Assembly: GCA_016712315.1 (NCBI GenBank)
Contig: JADJRG010000022.1
Location: forward strand, 248,001-312,000
From: Nannocystis sp.
Lineage (GTDB): Bacteria > Myxococcota_A > Polyangia > Nannocystales > Nannocystaceae
Length of the DNA stretch: 64,000 nucleotides
Reading direction: 5' to 3'
Shown here piece after piece: positions 49,310 to 58,308 of this stretch. The notes beneath the pieces are model-generated. The model was not told the origin of the DNA, did no database searches, and worked only from the letters and a program-made list of their open reading frames with translations. Made by a program: the position numbers and the translations under genes. Position 1 is the first letter of the stretch. Every line of letters starts with the position of its first letter.

Positions 49310-50152
49310 TCAGAAACGGCCGAAGACCCCGACGCCAACGCTGTTGGGCGTGACCTGCGGCAAGAGGGCGCTCTTCTTGGATGCGCGGCGGCTCTGTGGC
49401 AGCAGCAAGATGACGATCCCCGCGGCGGCCAGGATCCCACCCGCGATGAAGAGCGCGTCCGCGGCCGGGGCCAGCTTCAGGCCTGTCGCCTTGAAGTCCC
49501 GCGCCTCCTCGAGCTTGTAGGTCTCCGAGAACGCGCGGTGGTACCGCTTCGCCACGCCGCCGACGACGAAGCCTCCGATCAGCGCCGCGCCGCCGGTCCC
49601 GACCAGCGCCCACCCGACCGGGCGCGTGCTGCGTGTCCTGGGACGCGGCGGATCGTCGACGACCACCTCCGTCGGCACAAAGACCGGATCCGGGCTCTTC
49701 ACCTCGACGGGGGTCGGCTTCTGCTCCTCCTCGCCTCGACGCTTCGCCTCGTCGCGCCGCTTGATCTCGACGATCTCACGGGCCACGTCGCGACGACGCA
49801 GCGCCTTCTGGCGGGAGTCGAGATCCACCTGAGGATCGGTCACGAAGCGCTCGTAGTAGACGATCGCGTCCTCGAGCTTGCCCGCCTCCTCGTAGATCCG
49901 ACCGATGTTGAAGAGGATGTTCGGCTCGGGGTTCAGGGCGTAAGCCTGCTCGAAGAGCGCGACGGCGGCGTCGTACTCCTTGTCGCGGAACTTCTGGGAG
50001 GCCTGCTCCGTCAGCGACTCGAAGGAGTCCTCCGTGGCGACCGCGGGCCCGATCCCAGCGTCCACGAGCAGACCGGCGCTCGCGACCTGTGAGGTCCCCG
50101 GGCCGGCGACGACGAGCGATGCGATGACAAGCGAGAGGAGGGTGCGTTGCAT
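49310..50152 (-). CDS. TPR protein with two C-terminal membrane helices
   Basis: This 280-residue protein has a signal-like N-terminus (LLSLVIASLVVAGPG), then TPR-like helices at ~45-105 (YDAAVALFEQAYALNPEPNIL, EEAGKLEDAIVYYERF). A charged and Pro-rich linker (RRRDVAREIVEIKRRDEAKRR) leads to two membrane segments (~180-200, WALVGTGGAALIGGFVVGG; ~230-255). The architecture is a periplasmic or cytoplasmic TPR scaffold tied to the membrane. It is sandwiched between the PEGA-kinase gene (36 bases upstream) and the binding-protein lipoprotein (24 bases downstream), which suggests a joint role. Confidence 0.8.
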   Translation of the reverse strand: MQRTLLSLVIASLVVAGPGTSQVASAGLLVDAGIGPAVATEDSFESLTEQASQKFRDKEYDAAVALFEQAYALNPEPNILFNIGRIYEEAGKLEDAIVYYERFVTDPQVDLDSRQKALRRRDVAREIVEIKRRDEAKRRGEEEQKPTPVEVKSPDPVFVPTEVVVDDPPRPRTRSTRPVGWALVGTGGAALIGGFVVGGVAKRYHRAFSETYKLEEARDFKATGLKLAPAADALFIAGGILAAAGIVILLLPQSRRASKKSALLPQVTPNSVGVGVFGRF

Positions 50153-50188
50153 AGCGATAGCTTCAGCGGATCGGCGCCCCAGAGCGCC

Positions 50189-52351
50189 TCACTTCTTCTT
50201 GCCGACAGGCATCAGCCCGTCGTCGTCGGAGACCGGCTTCGCCGTCGGCTTCTGCGGCGGCGGCTTGCTCGTCGTATCAGGCTTTGGCGAGCCCTCGGGC
50301 TTGGCCGTCGGCTTGGCCGTCGGCCGCGTCGTCGGCCGCGTCGTCGGCCGCGTCGTCGCGCCCGCGCGCATCGGCGTCAGCTCGGCGTTGATCGGGAAGT
50401 TCTTGTTCGCGGCGATCGTCACCGTCTTCTTCCACGGCAGGTGATCGTCGAGCAGGATGGTGATCTGGTGGACGCCGACCGGCAGCGGCTGCGGGTCGAG
50501 CGGAGTGACGCCGATCGGCTGCGCAGCGTCATCGACGTACACTGCGCCGCCTGAGGGCACAGAGATCGCCGCCAACCACCCGAGCGTCGCCTCGGGCGCG
50601 GCGCCGCTGAGCGCGCTCACCCGCTCACGCGCCTCCGCATGTTCACCGTTGCGGGAGAGGATCTCGCGATACGCCCGCAGCGCGGCCTCCCGATCGCCGG
50701 TCTCCTCGTAGGTGCGGCCGCTCTCGAGCAGGCGCCCGATCTCGATCCGATCCTTGCGCTCCGCCACCTCGACCATCAATTCCGGATAGCGGGCGAAGTC
50801 CGCGGCCCCGTTGTCGAGGATGATCTGCGCTTGGCTGTACTGCTTGCGGTCGATGAGGCCGTCTGAGCGCGCGAGCACCTCGCGGAGCCTCGCCGTATCG
50901 TCCTGTCCCGCGGGGTTACCGGCGACGAGCGGCTGTTGCTGGTTCGGGTTGCCAAAGAGCAGGAAGTAACCGAACAGACCCAGCACGATGATCGCGAGGC
51001 CCGCGACCCACGCGACCGAGTTGCTGCGATCGACGGGGGGCTGTGACAGCGGCGGCAGCGACCCTGGCGGGTAGGTGCCCATCGCCGTCATCATCGCTGG
51101 GTTCATCGTCGCGTGTTGACCCGTCATCGCCGGGTTGTAGTGCATCGGGCCGCCTGGTGAGAGCGGGCTCGGACCCAGCGGACCGGTGTTCGGCAGCGGT
51201 TGCGGCGGCGCCGACGCGGCGACGGCTGCCGCTGTCGCTGCCGCTGCCGCTGCCGCTGCCTCGACCCGACCGCTCTGGTGAGCCGCCGCTGGCGACTCCA
51301 CCGCCCGCGGGAAGGCCCCGATCTCGATGTCTTGGGGGCCAGGGACGGCCTCACCGCTGGCGTCGCCCGAGGAGTCCTCGTACGGCTCATCGAGCTCCTC
51401 CTCGCTGACGACCCGCGCCTCGGCGCGAGGCAGCTTGAACATCGAGAAGGGCACCTGATCGATCAGCCCCTCCACCACCTCATTGGCGTCGCGGGGCCGG
51501 CGGCTCGGGCTCTTCTCGAGGCAGCGGCCGATCAGCTCGAGCACCCCCTCGGGGACCTGGTGATCGCTCTCCAGCACCTTGCCCAGCGGCTCGGGCTTCT
51601 CGTGCACGTGCTTGTAGAGGATCGACGCGTCGCTCTCAGCCGCGAACGGAGGGCGGCCGGCGAGCATGTAATAAAAAAGGATCCCGACCGCGTAGACGTC
51701 GACCCGTTGATCGAGCTTCTCGCCCTTGATCTGCTCGGGCGACAGGCAGGTCGGCGTCCCCATCACGTTCTGCTTGGTGATGTCCGAAGAGCCAGAGACC
51801 AGCTTCGCCAGGCCGAAGTCGAGGATCTTGACGTAGTTCGCCCGGCCTTGGCGCTCGCAGAGCATGATGTTCGCGGGCTTGATGTCGCGGTGGATGATCC
51901 CACGCGAGTGCGCCTCGCCGAGCCCCTTCAGCACCTGCGCGGCGATCGGCACGAAGTCCGCGAGGCTGAGCGCGCCCTTGCGTTTGACGTAGCGCTCCAG
52001 CGTCTCGCCAGCGACGTACTCCATCACGATGTACGCGCGGCCGTCGAAGGAGCCGTAGTCGTGGATCGCGACGATGTTCGGGTGCTGGAGCGCGCTCAGA
52101 CCCCGGGCCTCCCGCTCGAAGCGGGCGAGCGCCTCGGGATCGCCGATCCAGTCGGGAGCGAGCACCTTGAGGACCACCTTGCGGTTGCCGTCGCTCGCCC
52201 GATAGACCACGCCCATACCGCCCCGGCCGAGGCGGCGCTCGATCCGGTAGCGGCCCGCGAACACGTTCCCGATCAGGGGGTCGTTCTGCTTCGGCCGATC
52301 GTTCGTCATGGTCATTGGCATCATCGGGGGGTTCGCGATCCCGCGGCCCAT
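50189..52351 (-). CDS. transmembrane Ser/Thr kinase with PEGA domain
   Basis: The start is set at ATG 52351 (720 residues); the open frame reaches 52465 but has no better start. The kinase domain (~34-295) carries RRLGRGGMGVVYRAS, VVLKVL, HRDIKPANI, DFGLAK and GTPTCLSPEQ, so it is catalytically complete. A Pro/Ala-rich linker holds an alanine run encoded by a GCC-like repeat. A membrane segment (~441-464: VAWVAGLAIIVLGLFGYFLLF) is followed by TPR-like helices and a PEGA domain (~592-656: SVPSGGAVYVDDAAQPIG). The C-terminus has four TTRP/TAKP repeats and a Lys-rich end. Outer-part PEGA domains suggest envelope contact. Confidence 0.9.
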   Translation of the reverse strand: MGRGIANPPMMPMTMTNDRPKQNDPLIGNVFAGRYRIERRLGRGGMGVVYRASDGNRKVVLKVLAPDWIGDPEALARFEREARGLSALQHPNIVAIHDYGSFDGRAYIVMEYVAGETLERYVKRKGALSLADFVPIAAQVLKGLGEAHSRGIIHRDIKPANIMLCERQGRANYVKILDFGLAKLVSGSSDITKQNVMGTPTCLSPEQIKGEKLDQRVDVYAVGILFYYMLAGRPPFAAESDASILYKHVHEKPEPLGKVLESDHQVPEGVLELIGRCLEKSPSRRPRDANEVVEGLIDQVPFSMFKLPRAEARVVSEEELDEPYEDSSGDASGEAVPGPQDIEIGAFPRAVESPAAAHQSGRVEAAAAAAAATAAAVAASAPPQPLPNTGPLGPSPLSPGGPMHYNPAMTGQHATMNPAMMTAMGTYPPGSLPPLSQPPVDRSNSVAWVAGLAIIVLGLFGYFLLFGNPNQQQPLVAGNPAGQDDTARLREVLARSDGLIDRKQYSQAQIILDNGAADFARYPELMVEVAERKDRIEIGRLLESGRTYEETGDREAALRAYREILSRNGEHAEARERVSALSGAAPEATLGWLAAISVPSGGAVYVDDAAQPIGVTPLDPQPLPVGVHQITILLDDHLPWKKTVTIAANKNFPINAELTPMRAGATTRPTTRPTTRPTAKPTAKPEGSPKPDTTSKPPPQKPTAKPVSDDDGLMPVGKKK
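50302..50356 (-). repeat. short Thr/Arg/Pro-coding tandem repeat
   Basis: A ~12-base unit (variants of CGTCGTCGGCCG on the plus strand) recurs at the 3' end of the PEGA kinase gene and is read as TTRP or TAKP. The disordered tail is probably exported, beyond the PEGA domain. A separate alanine-coding GCTGCC run lies near 51222-51261. Confidence 0.75.
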
Positions 52352-52664
52352 CGAGCCGGCGGGTTTGGACGCTAACACAGCTTCCGCAGCGTGGTGCGTC
52401 CGACCGCGGGCTGGACGACCCAAGCCCGTCAGCGAGAACGGCGGGACCATAACATGACCACTCACGCTGTCCTAGGAGAGCGCCGTCCACCAAACTCGAG
52501 GCATCGGGCCCCCAGATCTCGCCGCGCGATTATGCGCATGCCCCGATCTGGCCGTATCCCGCCGCTCCTCGGCGCTCTCTCCCGGCTCTGCGAGTCCGAT
52601 CGCGTCGAGCCCTCGTCCCTGTCATAGCAGGCCCTCGGGACGACCTCTCGCTGCGCGCAAGATC
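52352..52664. other. divergent intergenic region, no gene seen
   Basis: 313 bases separate the leftward kinase operon from the rightward leucyl aminopeptidase gene. I see no conserved protein frame: a short frame beginning near 52454 has no motif. Promoters for both directions should lie here; TGTTAGCGT just upstream of the kinase on the minus strand and CATAAT at 52668 on the plus strand are the only -10-like patches, both weak. Confidence 0.4.
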
Positions 52665-54143
52665 GTGCATAATCCGGCGGCCGTGCCATCCCTGAGCTTC
52701 GCCCCCAACGCCCGCTCGCTCATCAAGAGCAGCGACACCCTCGCCATCATCGCACCCGAGGCGATCTTCACCCGCAAGGCCTTCCCGGGGCTCTTCGAGC
52801 CGTCGATCACCGACCTGATCCTCGACCTCTCCAGCCGCGTCAAGCCTGGTGACATGGGGGTCGCCGCGAGCACGCTCACCGGCGGCGCGCCCGATCGGAT
52901 CTTCATCGGCGTCCTCCCGAACACGGTCTCCCGCTACAACAGCCCCGCGCGGCCCGAGAGCGTCCGCCGCGTCGTCCCGGCCGGCGACCTGCTCGCCGCC
53001 CAAAAGCCCGGGATCCTGCTCGTCCTCGACGAGCCGAGCCACATGCTCGCGGCGACCGTCGCCGTCGGTCGCGCCTTCCCGGAGTACACCGCGAAGGGCT
53101 CCGGCCCCTCGACCACTGCGGTCCGGATCGCCGCGATCGATCGTAGGGGTGAATTGATCCGGCCGACCCCTCAGGTCACCGCAGCCCTCGCCGCCAGCCG
53201 CGCCGTAACCGCCCTCGTCGACACCCCGCCGACCGATCTCGGCCCCGCCGCCTATGCTGCCGCCGCCAAGGCGCTGCTCAAGGGCCTCAAGGGGGTCAAG
53301 ATCCGGGAGATCGTCGGCGACGCCCTGCTCAAGGCCAAGCTCGCCGGGATCCACACCGTCGGCCGCTGCGCCCTCGAGGCGCCCCGCATGTTGATCGCCG
53401 AGTACAACCCAGGTGGCCGCGGTAAGCGCCGCCACATCGCCCTCGTCGGCAAGGGGATCACCTATGACACGGGCGGCCTCAACCTCAAGATCCAGGGCTC
53501 CATGTCGAACATGAAGTGCGACATGGCCGGCTCGGCCGCGCTGCTCGGCGCCTTCCGCGTGCTCGTCGAGTCGCAATGTCAGCACCGCGTCACCTTGGTC
53601 CTGTGCATCGCCGAGAACGCGATCGGCCCCGCCGCGTACAAGCCCGACGACATCATCCACCTACACTCCGGCAAGACCGTCGAGATCAACAACACGGACG
53701 CCGAGGGCCGCCTCCTGCTCGCCGACGGCGTCTCCTACGCCGCCCGCGAGCTCGCCGCCGACACCATCATCGACGCGGCCACCCTCACCGGCGCCCAGCT
53801 CATCGCCACCGGCCTCCAGCACGCCGTGATCGTCAGCAACGACGACGCCCTCGAGCGCCACTTCGTCGCCGCGGGCGCCCTCAGCGGCGATCTCGTCCAT
53901 CCCCTCCCCTTCGCGCCGGAATTTTTCAAGAGCGAATTCGACAGCCCGGTCGCGGACATGTGCAATTCTGTGCGGAGCCGGACCAACGCCCCCTCCGCCT
54001 GCGCCGCGCAGTTCGTCTACTGGCAGATCGAGGACACCGGCGCGAAGTGGCTGCACATCGACCTCGCCGGGCCCGCCTTCCCGAAGAACCGCGCCACCGG
54101 CTTCGGGGTCGCGCTCGTCGCCGAGGCTGTGCAGACTCTCTGA
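52665..54143 (+). CDS. pepA: leucyl aminopeptidase (M17)
   Basis: The 492-residue cytosolic zinc peptidase has the C-terminal catalytic domain signatures GKGITYDTGGLNLK (metal Lys/Asp, ~266-280), MKCDMAGSAALLGAF, NTDAEGRLLLADG (~345) and DAATLTGAQ. The N-terminal ~170 residues are the usual diverged substrate-regulatory domain. It removes N-terminal residues from peptides; PepA can also bind DNA. GTG at 52665 is the longest start, and GTG at 52683 is an alternative. The next gene (ung) starts two bases after the stop. Confidence 0.92.
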   Translation: MHNPAAVPSLSFAPNARSLIKSSDTLAIIAPEAIFTRKAFPGLFEPSITDLILDLSSRVKPGDMGVAASTLTGGAPDRIFIGVLPNTVSRYNSPARPESVRRVVPAGDLLAAQKPGILLVLDEPSHMLAATVAVGRAFPEYTAKGSGPSTTAVRIAAIDRRGELIRPTPQVTAALAASRAVTALVDTPPTDLGPAAYAAAAKALLKGLKGVKIREIVGDALLKAKLAGIHTVGRCALEAPRMLIAEYNPGGRGKRRHIALVGKGITYDTGGLNLKIQGSMSNMKCDMAGSAALLGAFRVLVESQCQHRVTLVLCIAENAIGPAAYKPDDIIHLHSGKTVEINNTDAEGRLLLADGVSYAARELAADTIIDAATLTGAQLIATGLQHAVIVSNDDALERHFVAAGALSGDLVHPLPFAPEFFKSEFDSPVADMCNSVRSRTNAPSACAAQFVYWQIEDTGAKWLHIDLAGPAFPKNRATGFGVALVAEAVQTL

Positions 54144-54144
54144 C

Positions 54145-54828
54145 ATGGCCAACCACAACGACCTCCCGCGCGCCTGGAGCGATCTCCTCGGCGACGAGCT
54201 GAACAAGCCCTACTTCCGGGCCCTACGCGCCTTCATCGCCGACGAGCGCTCCACGGAGCAGGTGTTCCCGCCCGAGGACGAGGTCTTCACCGCCTTTGAG
54301 CTCACCCCGCCCGATCAGGTCCGCGTCCTCCTGCTCGGCCAAGATCCCTACCACGACGACGACCAAGCCCACGGCCTCTGCTTCTCGGTGAAGCCCGGCA
54401 TCAAGCCTCCGCCCTCCCTCGCGAACATGTACAAAGAGCTGAAGGACGACCTCGGCTGCGCGCCGCCGAAGCACGGTTATCTCGTGCGTTGGGCCGAGCA
54501 GGGCGTCTTGATGCTCAACGCCGTGCTCACCGTCCGCGCCCACCAGCCCAACTCGCACAAGGACAAGGGCTGGGAGAAGTTCACCGACGCCGTGATCAAG
54601 GCCCTCAGCGCCCGCGCCGCCCCGATCGTCTTCGTCCTCTGGGGCGGCTACGCCAAGAAGAAGGCCAAGCTGATCGACGCCAGCCGCCACGTCATCGTCG
54701 AGGGCGCCCACCCCTCCCCGCTCTCCGCGCGCAGCGGCTTCTTCGGCAGCCGCCCCTACTCGACCATCAACCGGCACCTCGCCGCCCTCGGCCACCCGCC
54801 GATCGACTGGTGCTTGCCCGAGCTATGA
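54145..54828 (+). CDS. ung: uracil-DNA glycosylase (family 1)
   Basis: The 227-residue enzyme shows the Ung signature LLLGQDPYHDDDQAHGLCFSV (catalytic Asp, water-activating loop), KPPPSLANMYKEL, GVLMLNAVLTVRAHQPNSH, and the C-terminal GAHPSPLSARSGFFGSRPYS with the catalytic His. It excises uracil from DNA to start base-excision repair. Length is standard. The stop overlaps the NadD-DUF2520 start (ATGA), so the two are coupled. Confidence 0.96.
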   Translation: MANHNDLPRAWSDLLGDELNKPYFRALRAFIADERSTEQVFPPEDEVFTAFELTPPDQVRVLLLGQDPYHDDDQAHGLCFSVKPGIKPPPSLANMYKELKDDLGCAPPKHGYLVRWAEQGVLMLNAVLTVRAHQPNSHKDKGWEKFTDAVIKALSARAAPIVFVLWGGYAKKKAKLIDASRHVIVEGAHPSPLSARSGFFGSRPYSTINRHLAALGHPPIDWCLPEL

Positions 54829-56198
54829 CGCGGCCGGTCCTCGCGGTGCTCGGCGGCTCCTTCAACCCGCCGCACCTCGGCCACGTCCTCATCCCCCCGT
54901 ACCTGCTCGCCCGCGGCCTCGCCGATCGCGTGCTGGTCGCTCCCTGCTGGTCCCACCCCTTCGCCAAGGAGATCGCCCCCTTCGCCGATCGCCTCCTCTG
55001 GACCCGCCTGGCGATGGCCGCACATGGCCCCAAGGTCAGCGTCACCGATCTCGAGGCGGAGCTCGCCGCCCGCCGCGGCGCGGGCCCCAGCTACACCATC
55101 GATCTCCTCGACGCCCTCCAAGCCGCGCACCCGGGCCTCACCGTCCGCCTCGTCGTCGGCAGCGACATCACCGCCCGCGGCGAGCTCGATCGTTGGCGCG
55201 AGGCTGACCGCCTCCGCCGCGAGTACGCCCCGATCGTCATCCCGCGGGCCGGCTACGCCCAAGCCTCCGCGCTCCCCGAGCTCTCCTCGACGGACATCCG
55301 CCGCTGGCTCGCCGCCGCCGATCCCGACGCCCGCGCGCGCCTCACCGAGCTCCTGCCCGCCGCCCTGCTCCCGCTCCTCCTGGACCCGCCCAAGGGCACG
55401 ATCTGGCTGATCGGACAGGGGCATGTGGCCAGCCACGTCGATCCTTGGCTGCGCGGCCGCGGCTGGCGGGTCTCGCGCCTGGGCGCGCGTGACCTGGTCG
55501 CAGGGACAGCCCTACCTGACCCCATCATCGCCCCACAAGCGCCGCCGCCAGCCGGCATCTGGGCGCTGTGCCGCGACCACGCGCTCCCCGAGATCGCCGC
55601 CGCGCTCACCGCGCGCCTACCCACGAGTTGGCGTCAGGTCCCTGTCCTGCACGCAGCCGGCGCGATCCCGGCCGCCAGCGAGCGCGGCCTCGGCGCCTTG
55701 CGCGCGGCCGGCTGGCCCGTCGGCACCCTCCACCCGATCGCCTCGCTTCGCCGCGAGCAGAGCGCGCATTCGCCCCTCGCCGACGCGGCCTTCGGCGTCG
55801 AAGGTGATCCTCCCGCGATCGAGCTCGCCCACCGCCTGATCGGCGACCAGCCCGCGCTCGACCTCTCCAGCCTCGACGCGCGCCTGCGCACCGCCTACCA
55901 CGCCGCCTGCGCCTTCGCGGCCAACCACCTCGCCGTGCTCTTCGGCGAGTCACGGGCGATCCTGCGCGCCCAAGGCCACCCCGCGGCCGCCGTCGACGCC
56001 GCCCTCGCCGTCCTGCTCCGTTCGGCCCTCGATAACCTCGTCGCCCTCGGCCTCCCTGCCGGTCTCACCGGGCCTGCTGTACGCGGCGAGTGGGGCGCCG
56101 TCGCCGCCCACGCCGCCGCCCTCGAACCCGCTCAGGGCGCCCTCTACAGCGCCCTCGCCGCGCGTCTAGCGCTACTCGTCGCCCCCTCATCCGCCTGA
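54825..56198 (+). CDS. NadD-type nucleotidyltransferase fused to Rossmann-DUF2520
   Basis: One 457-residue frame. Residues ~1-185 are a nucleotidyltransferase of the NadD type: GGSFNPPHLGHVL (HxGH), VAPCWSHPFAKE, LVVGSDITARGELDRWREADRL and LSSTDIRRWL (ISSTxIR). NadD adenylates nicotinate mononucleotide in NAD synthesis. Residues ~190-300 begin IWLIGQGHVASHVDPWL and look like a shortened Rossmann domain; ~300-457 carry the DUF2520 pattern HPIASLRREQS, YHAACAFAANHLAVLF and LTGPAVRGEWGAVAAHAAAL. DUF2520 proteins resemble ketopantoate or pyrroline-carboxylate reductases and are usually separate genes. No internal start or stop lies at the junction. Function of the second half is unknown. Confidence 0.88.
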   Translation: MTRPVLAVLGGSFNPPHLGHVLIPPYLLARGLADRVLVAPCWSHPFAKEIAPFADRLLWTRLAMAAHGPKVSVTDLEAELAARRGAGPSYTIDLLDALQAAHPGLTVRLVVGSDITARGELDRWREADRLRREYAPIVIPRAGYAQASALPELSSTDIRRWLAAADPDARARLTELLPAALLPLLLDPPKGTIWLIGQGHVASHVDPWLRGRGWRVSRLGARDLVAGTALPDPIIAPQAPPPAGIWALCRDHALPEIAAALTARLPTSWRQVPVLHAAGAIPAASERGLGALRAAGWPVGTLHPIASLRREQSAHSPLADAAFGVEGDPPAIELAHRLIGDQPALDLSSLDARLRTAYHAACAFAANHLAVLFGESRAILRAQGHPAAAVDAALAVLLRSALDNLVALGLPAGLTGPAVRGEWGAVAAHAAALEPAQGALYSALAARLALLVAPSSA

Positions 56199-56290
56199 GC
56201 CTGCGCCAAAGCGGCCGCCCATGCCGCTAATTTGGCCCGCTCACGCCCTCCGACATATCCTACATCAAACCACACTGGAGCAGACCCGGT

Positions 56291-56671
56291 ATGAGCATGA
56301 TCGAGCGACGCAACGACCGAACCAACAACCCCTGGTTAGCCACCAGCCACTACCTCACCGCCGTCGCCGAGCGCACCGGCCTCGACGCGCTCGTGCTCGC
56401 CTCGCGTGAGGGCCTCAGCCTCTCGAGCGCCGAACCTCAGGCCCAGCGCCTCGCGGCCGTCGCCCCCATGATCGCGGACGAGCCCACCGCCCTCTCCGCG
56501 CGAGCGATCACCGCCGCCACAGGCGGCGACAAGGTGCAGATCTGGAGGGTCACCGTGCGCGGCCGCCCCTCCTACCTGATCGCCACCGGCACCTGGGCGG
56601 ATCTCACCGAAGAGATCCAGTGGGCGATCGATCGGATCTTCGGCGCCCCGCGCCACGGCCTCCCCAACTGA
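56291..56671 (+). CDS. small roadblock/LC7-like protein
   Basis: The 126-residue protein has no signal or membrane helix. LDALVLASREGLSLSSAE near residues 34-51 and RVTVRGRPSYLIATGTW near 86-102 follow the Roadblock/LC7 pattern (helix, strand with GLxLxSA, then strands), as in MglB, the GTPase-activating partner of MglA in myxobacterial polarity control. I see no MglA-like GTPase in this window, so it is an orphan. GGAG lies about ten bases before the ATG; a second ATG two codons in is possible. A hairpin terminator follows the gene. Confidence 0.55.
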   Translation: MSMIERRNDRTNNPWLATSHYLTAVAERTGLDALVLASREGLSLSSAEPQAQRLAAVAPMIADEPTALSARAITAATGGDKVQIWRVTVRGRPSYLIATGTWADLTEEIQWAIDRIFGAPRHGLPN

Positions 56672-56687
56672 GCTCGGCGCTCGACCC

Positions 56688-56736
56688 GGCGCCTGCGCGA
56701 TCGCCCTCCGCGTCGCGCATGCGCCGTTCATTTTTT
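56688..56736 (+). terminator. intrinsic terminator after the roadblock-like gene
   Basis: The stem GGCGC (56688-56692)-CT-GCGCGA (56695-56700) pairs with TCGCGC (56713-56718)-AT-GCGCC (56721-56725) around a 12-base loop, followed by five bases and six Ts (56731-56736). It begins 17 bases after the roadblock-like stop, just before the convergent lipoprotein gene. Confidence 0.65.
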
Positions 56737-56754
56737 AGCGAGAAGGCTCGTCGC

Positions 56755-58203
56755 TCAGAGCGGCGTCACGATCATCGAGCCCATCAGCTTCTCCGTGTAT
56801 GCGTAGGCGTCGCCGATGGTGTCTTGATCCTGCCAGTCGAACTCCGTCACCCACACCCGACCCGAGCCGGCGTTGCGGTAGCCGATCGACACCTCATTCG
56901 GCGACCAGCCCGCGAGCGGGATCAGCCCCGGATAGCTCTGCACGTTGTTGCCGCAGCCCGAGTCGTTGAAGTCGATCATCTGGAAATTGTTCTCCGCCCA
57001 GAACGGATCATTTTGGGTGAACTGGTGCACCGTCGGCGCCGTGTCGAGGCAAGCCCCGGTGAAGCCGTTCTCGGACACGCCCGCGTTAAAGACCGCGTTG
57101 TACACCTCATCGCTGGCGAACACCTCGGTGAGCACGCGCCCGCCGCCCTCGATCCAAGCCTTCAGCCCCGCGGGGTCGAACGATCCGGCGCCGTCGCGGC
57201 TCACCAGCATCGCCTGCGTGTCCCCATCAGGCGTGCACGACGAGATCAAGTTCAGCGTCACCCCATCCGGGATAAACGCCGACACGTCCCGATCCGAGAA
57301 GCCACACAGCAGCAGGTTCGGCTTCAGACCGAGCTCCTCCTCGCACGTCGCTGAGCAACCATCGCCCGGCTCCGTGTTGCCGTCCTCGCACTCCTCCACG
57401 CCCTTGTAGAGCAGCCCGTCGCCGCACACCGCCGCCAGGCACGCGCTCGTACACGCCGCCTCGTCCGCGTTCATGTCGGCGTCGTCACACTCCTCGACCC
57501 CCTCATAGACCAGGCCGTCGCCGCAGCTCGCGAGCACACACGCGCTCGTGCACGCCATCGTGTCGCCGTTCTGATCGCCGTCGTCACACTCCTCGAACCC
57601 CTCGTACAAGGCACCATCGCCGCACGCCGCGATCGTACACGCGCTCGTACACGCCTCCGCGTCGCCGTTGCCCTCGCCGTCATCGCACTCCTCCCCCGGC
57701 CCCAGGTCGCCGTCGCCGCAGGCTTGAAGCGTGCAATCAGCGCGACAAGCCTGGCCGTCGCCGTTCTCCTCGCCGTCATCACACTCCTCCCCGCCCTGCA
57801 CCACACCATCGCCGCACACGGCCGGCCCCCCCGGCACGCAGATCCCTCCTTCACACACCAGCTCCCCGTCACAAGCGCCTCGGTCGCACACGCAGTTCAC
57901 GCTGCCCGGCTCACAGATCGGCCCCGTGCTGTCCGTCGTCGACGGATCCGTAGTCGACGGATCCGTCGTCGAGTCCGAGTCGCTCTCCGAGCCGGCGCTC
58001 GTCGTCACCCCCGTCGTCGACCCTGTCGACGTCGTCGAGCCTGTCGTCGACCCAGCGGTCGTGTCGCTCGTCGACGTCTCCGTGTCGGTCTCAGAGCCGC
58101 CGCCCGCGTCGTCGCCGTTGCAGCCGACGATCCCGAGCGTGAGCGTGAGCGCGAGCAGGCGCCCCCGACGAGTGTTGCTGATACCCAGATAATCGTGGTT
58201 CAT
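56755..58203 (-). CDS. Cys-rich repeat lipoprotein with amidotransferase-like C-terminal domain
   Basis: Start ATG 58203 gives a 482-residue precursor with leader LLALTLTLGIVGC (lipobox). A ~90-residue Ser/Thr/Asp-rich linker is followed by a small C-rich module (CEPGSVNCVCDRGACDGE) and five DUF4215-like repeats (CGDG...ECDDG...C...C). The C-terminal ~190 residues are not DUF1554: NLLLCGFSDRDVSAF, DPAGLKAWIEGGGRVLTEVF and GRVWVTEFDWQDQD resemble a ThuA or class I glutamine-amidotransferase-like fold, with no confident catalytic triad. It is a third member of the surface lipoprotein class seen at 1997-4421, with a different head domain. Confidence 0.82.
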   Translation of the reverse strand: MNHDYLGISNTRRGRLLALTLTLGIVGCNGDDAGGGSETDTETSTSDTTAGSTTGSTTSTGSTTGVTTSAGSESDSDSTTDPSTTDPSTTDSTGPICEPGSVNCVCDRGACDGELVCEGGICVPGGPAVCGDGVVQGGEECDDGEENGDGQACRADCTLQACGDGDLGPGEECDDGEGNGDAEACTSACTIAACGDGALYEGFEECDDGDQNGDTMACTSACVLASCGDGLVYEGVEECDDADMNADEAACTSACLAAVCGDGLLYKGVEECEDGNTEPGDGCSATCEEELGLKPNLLLCGFSDRDVSAFIPDGVTLNLISSCTPDGDTQAMLVSRDGAGSFDPAGLKAWIEGGGRVLTEVFASDEVYNAVFNAGVSENGFTGACLDTAPTVHQFTQNDPFWAENNFQMIDFNDSGCGNNVQSYPGLIPLAGWSPNEVSIGYRNAGSGRVWVTEFDWQDQDTIGDAYAYTEKLMGSMIVTPL

Positions 58204-58308
58204 ACGGACAACGACATCACATCCACGCGCGCGATAAGAGCACCCGGCGGACCTCCGCACAGGAGCCCGCAGAGAGCGGCCTCACGGCAGGCCGCTCGCG
58301 CGTGTGGC

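Noticed and set aside
52454..52627. Short Arg-rich frame before the aminopeptidase gene
   Set aside because: No ribosome-binding site, motif or composition support.
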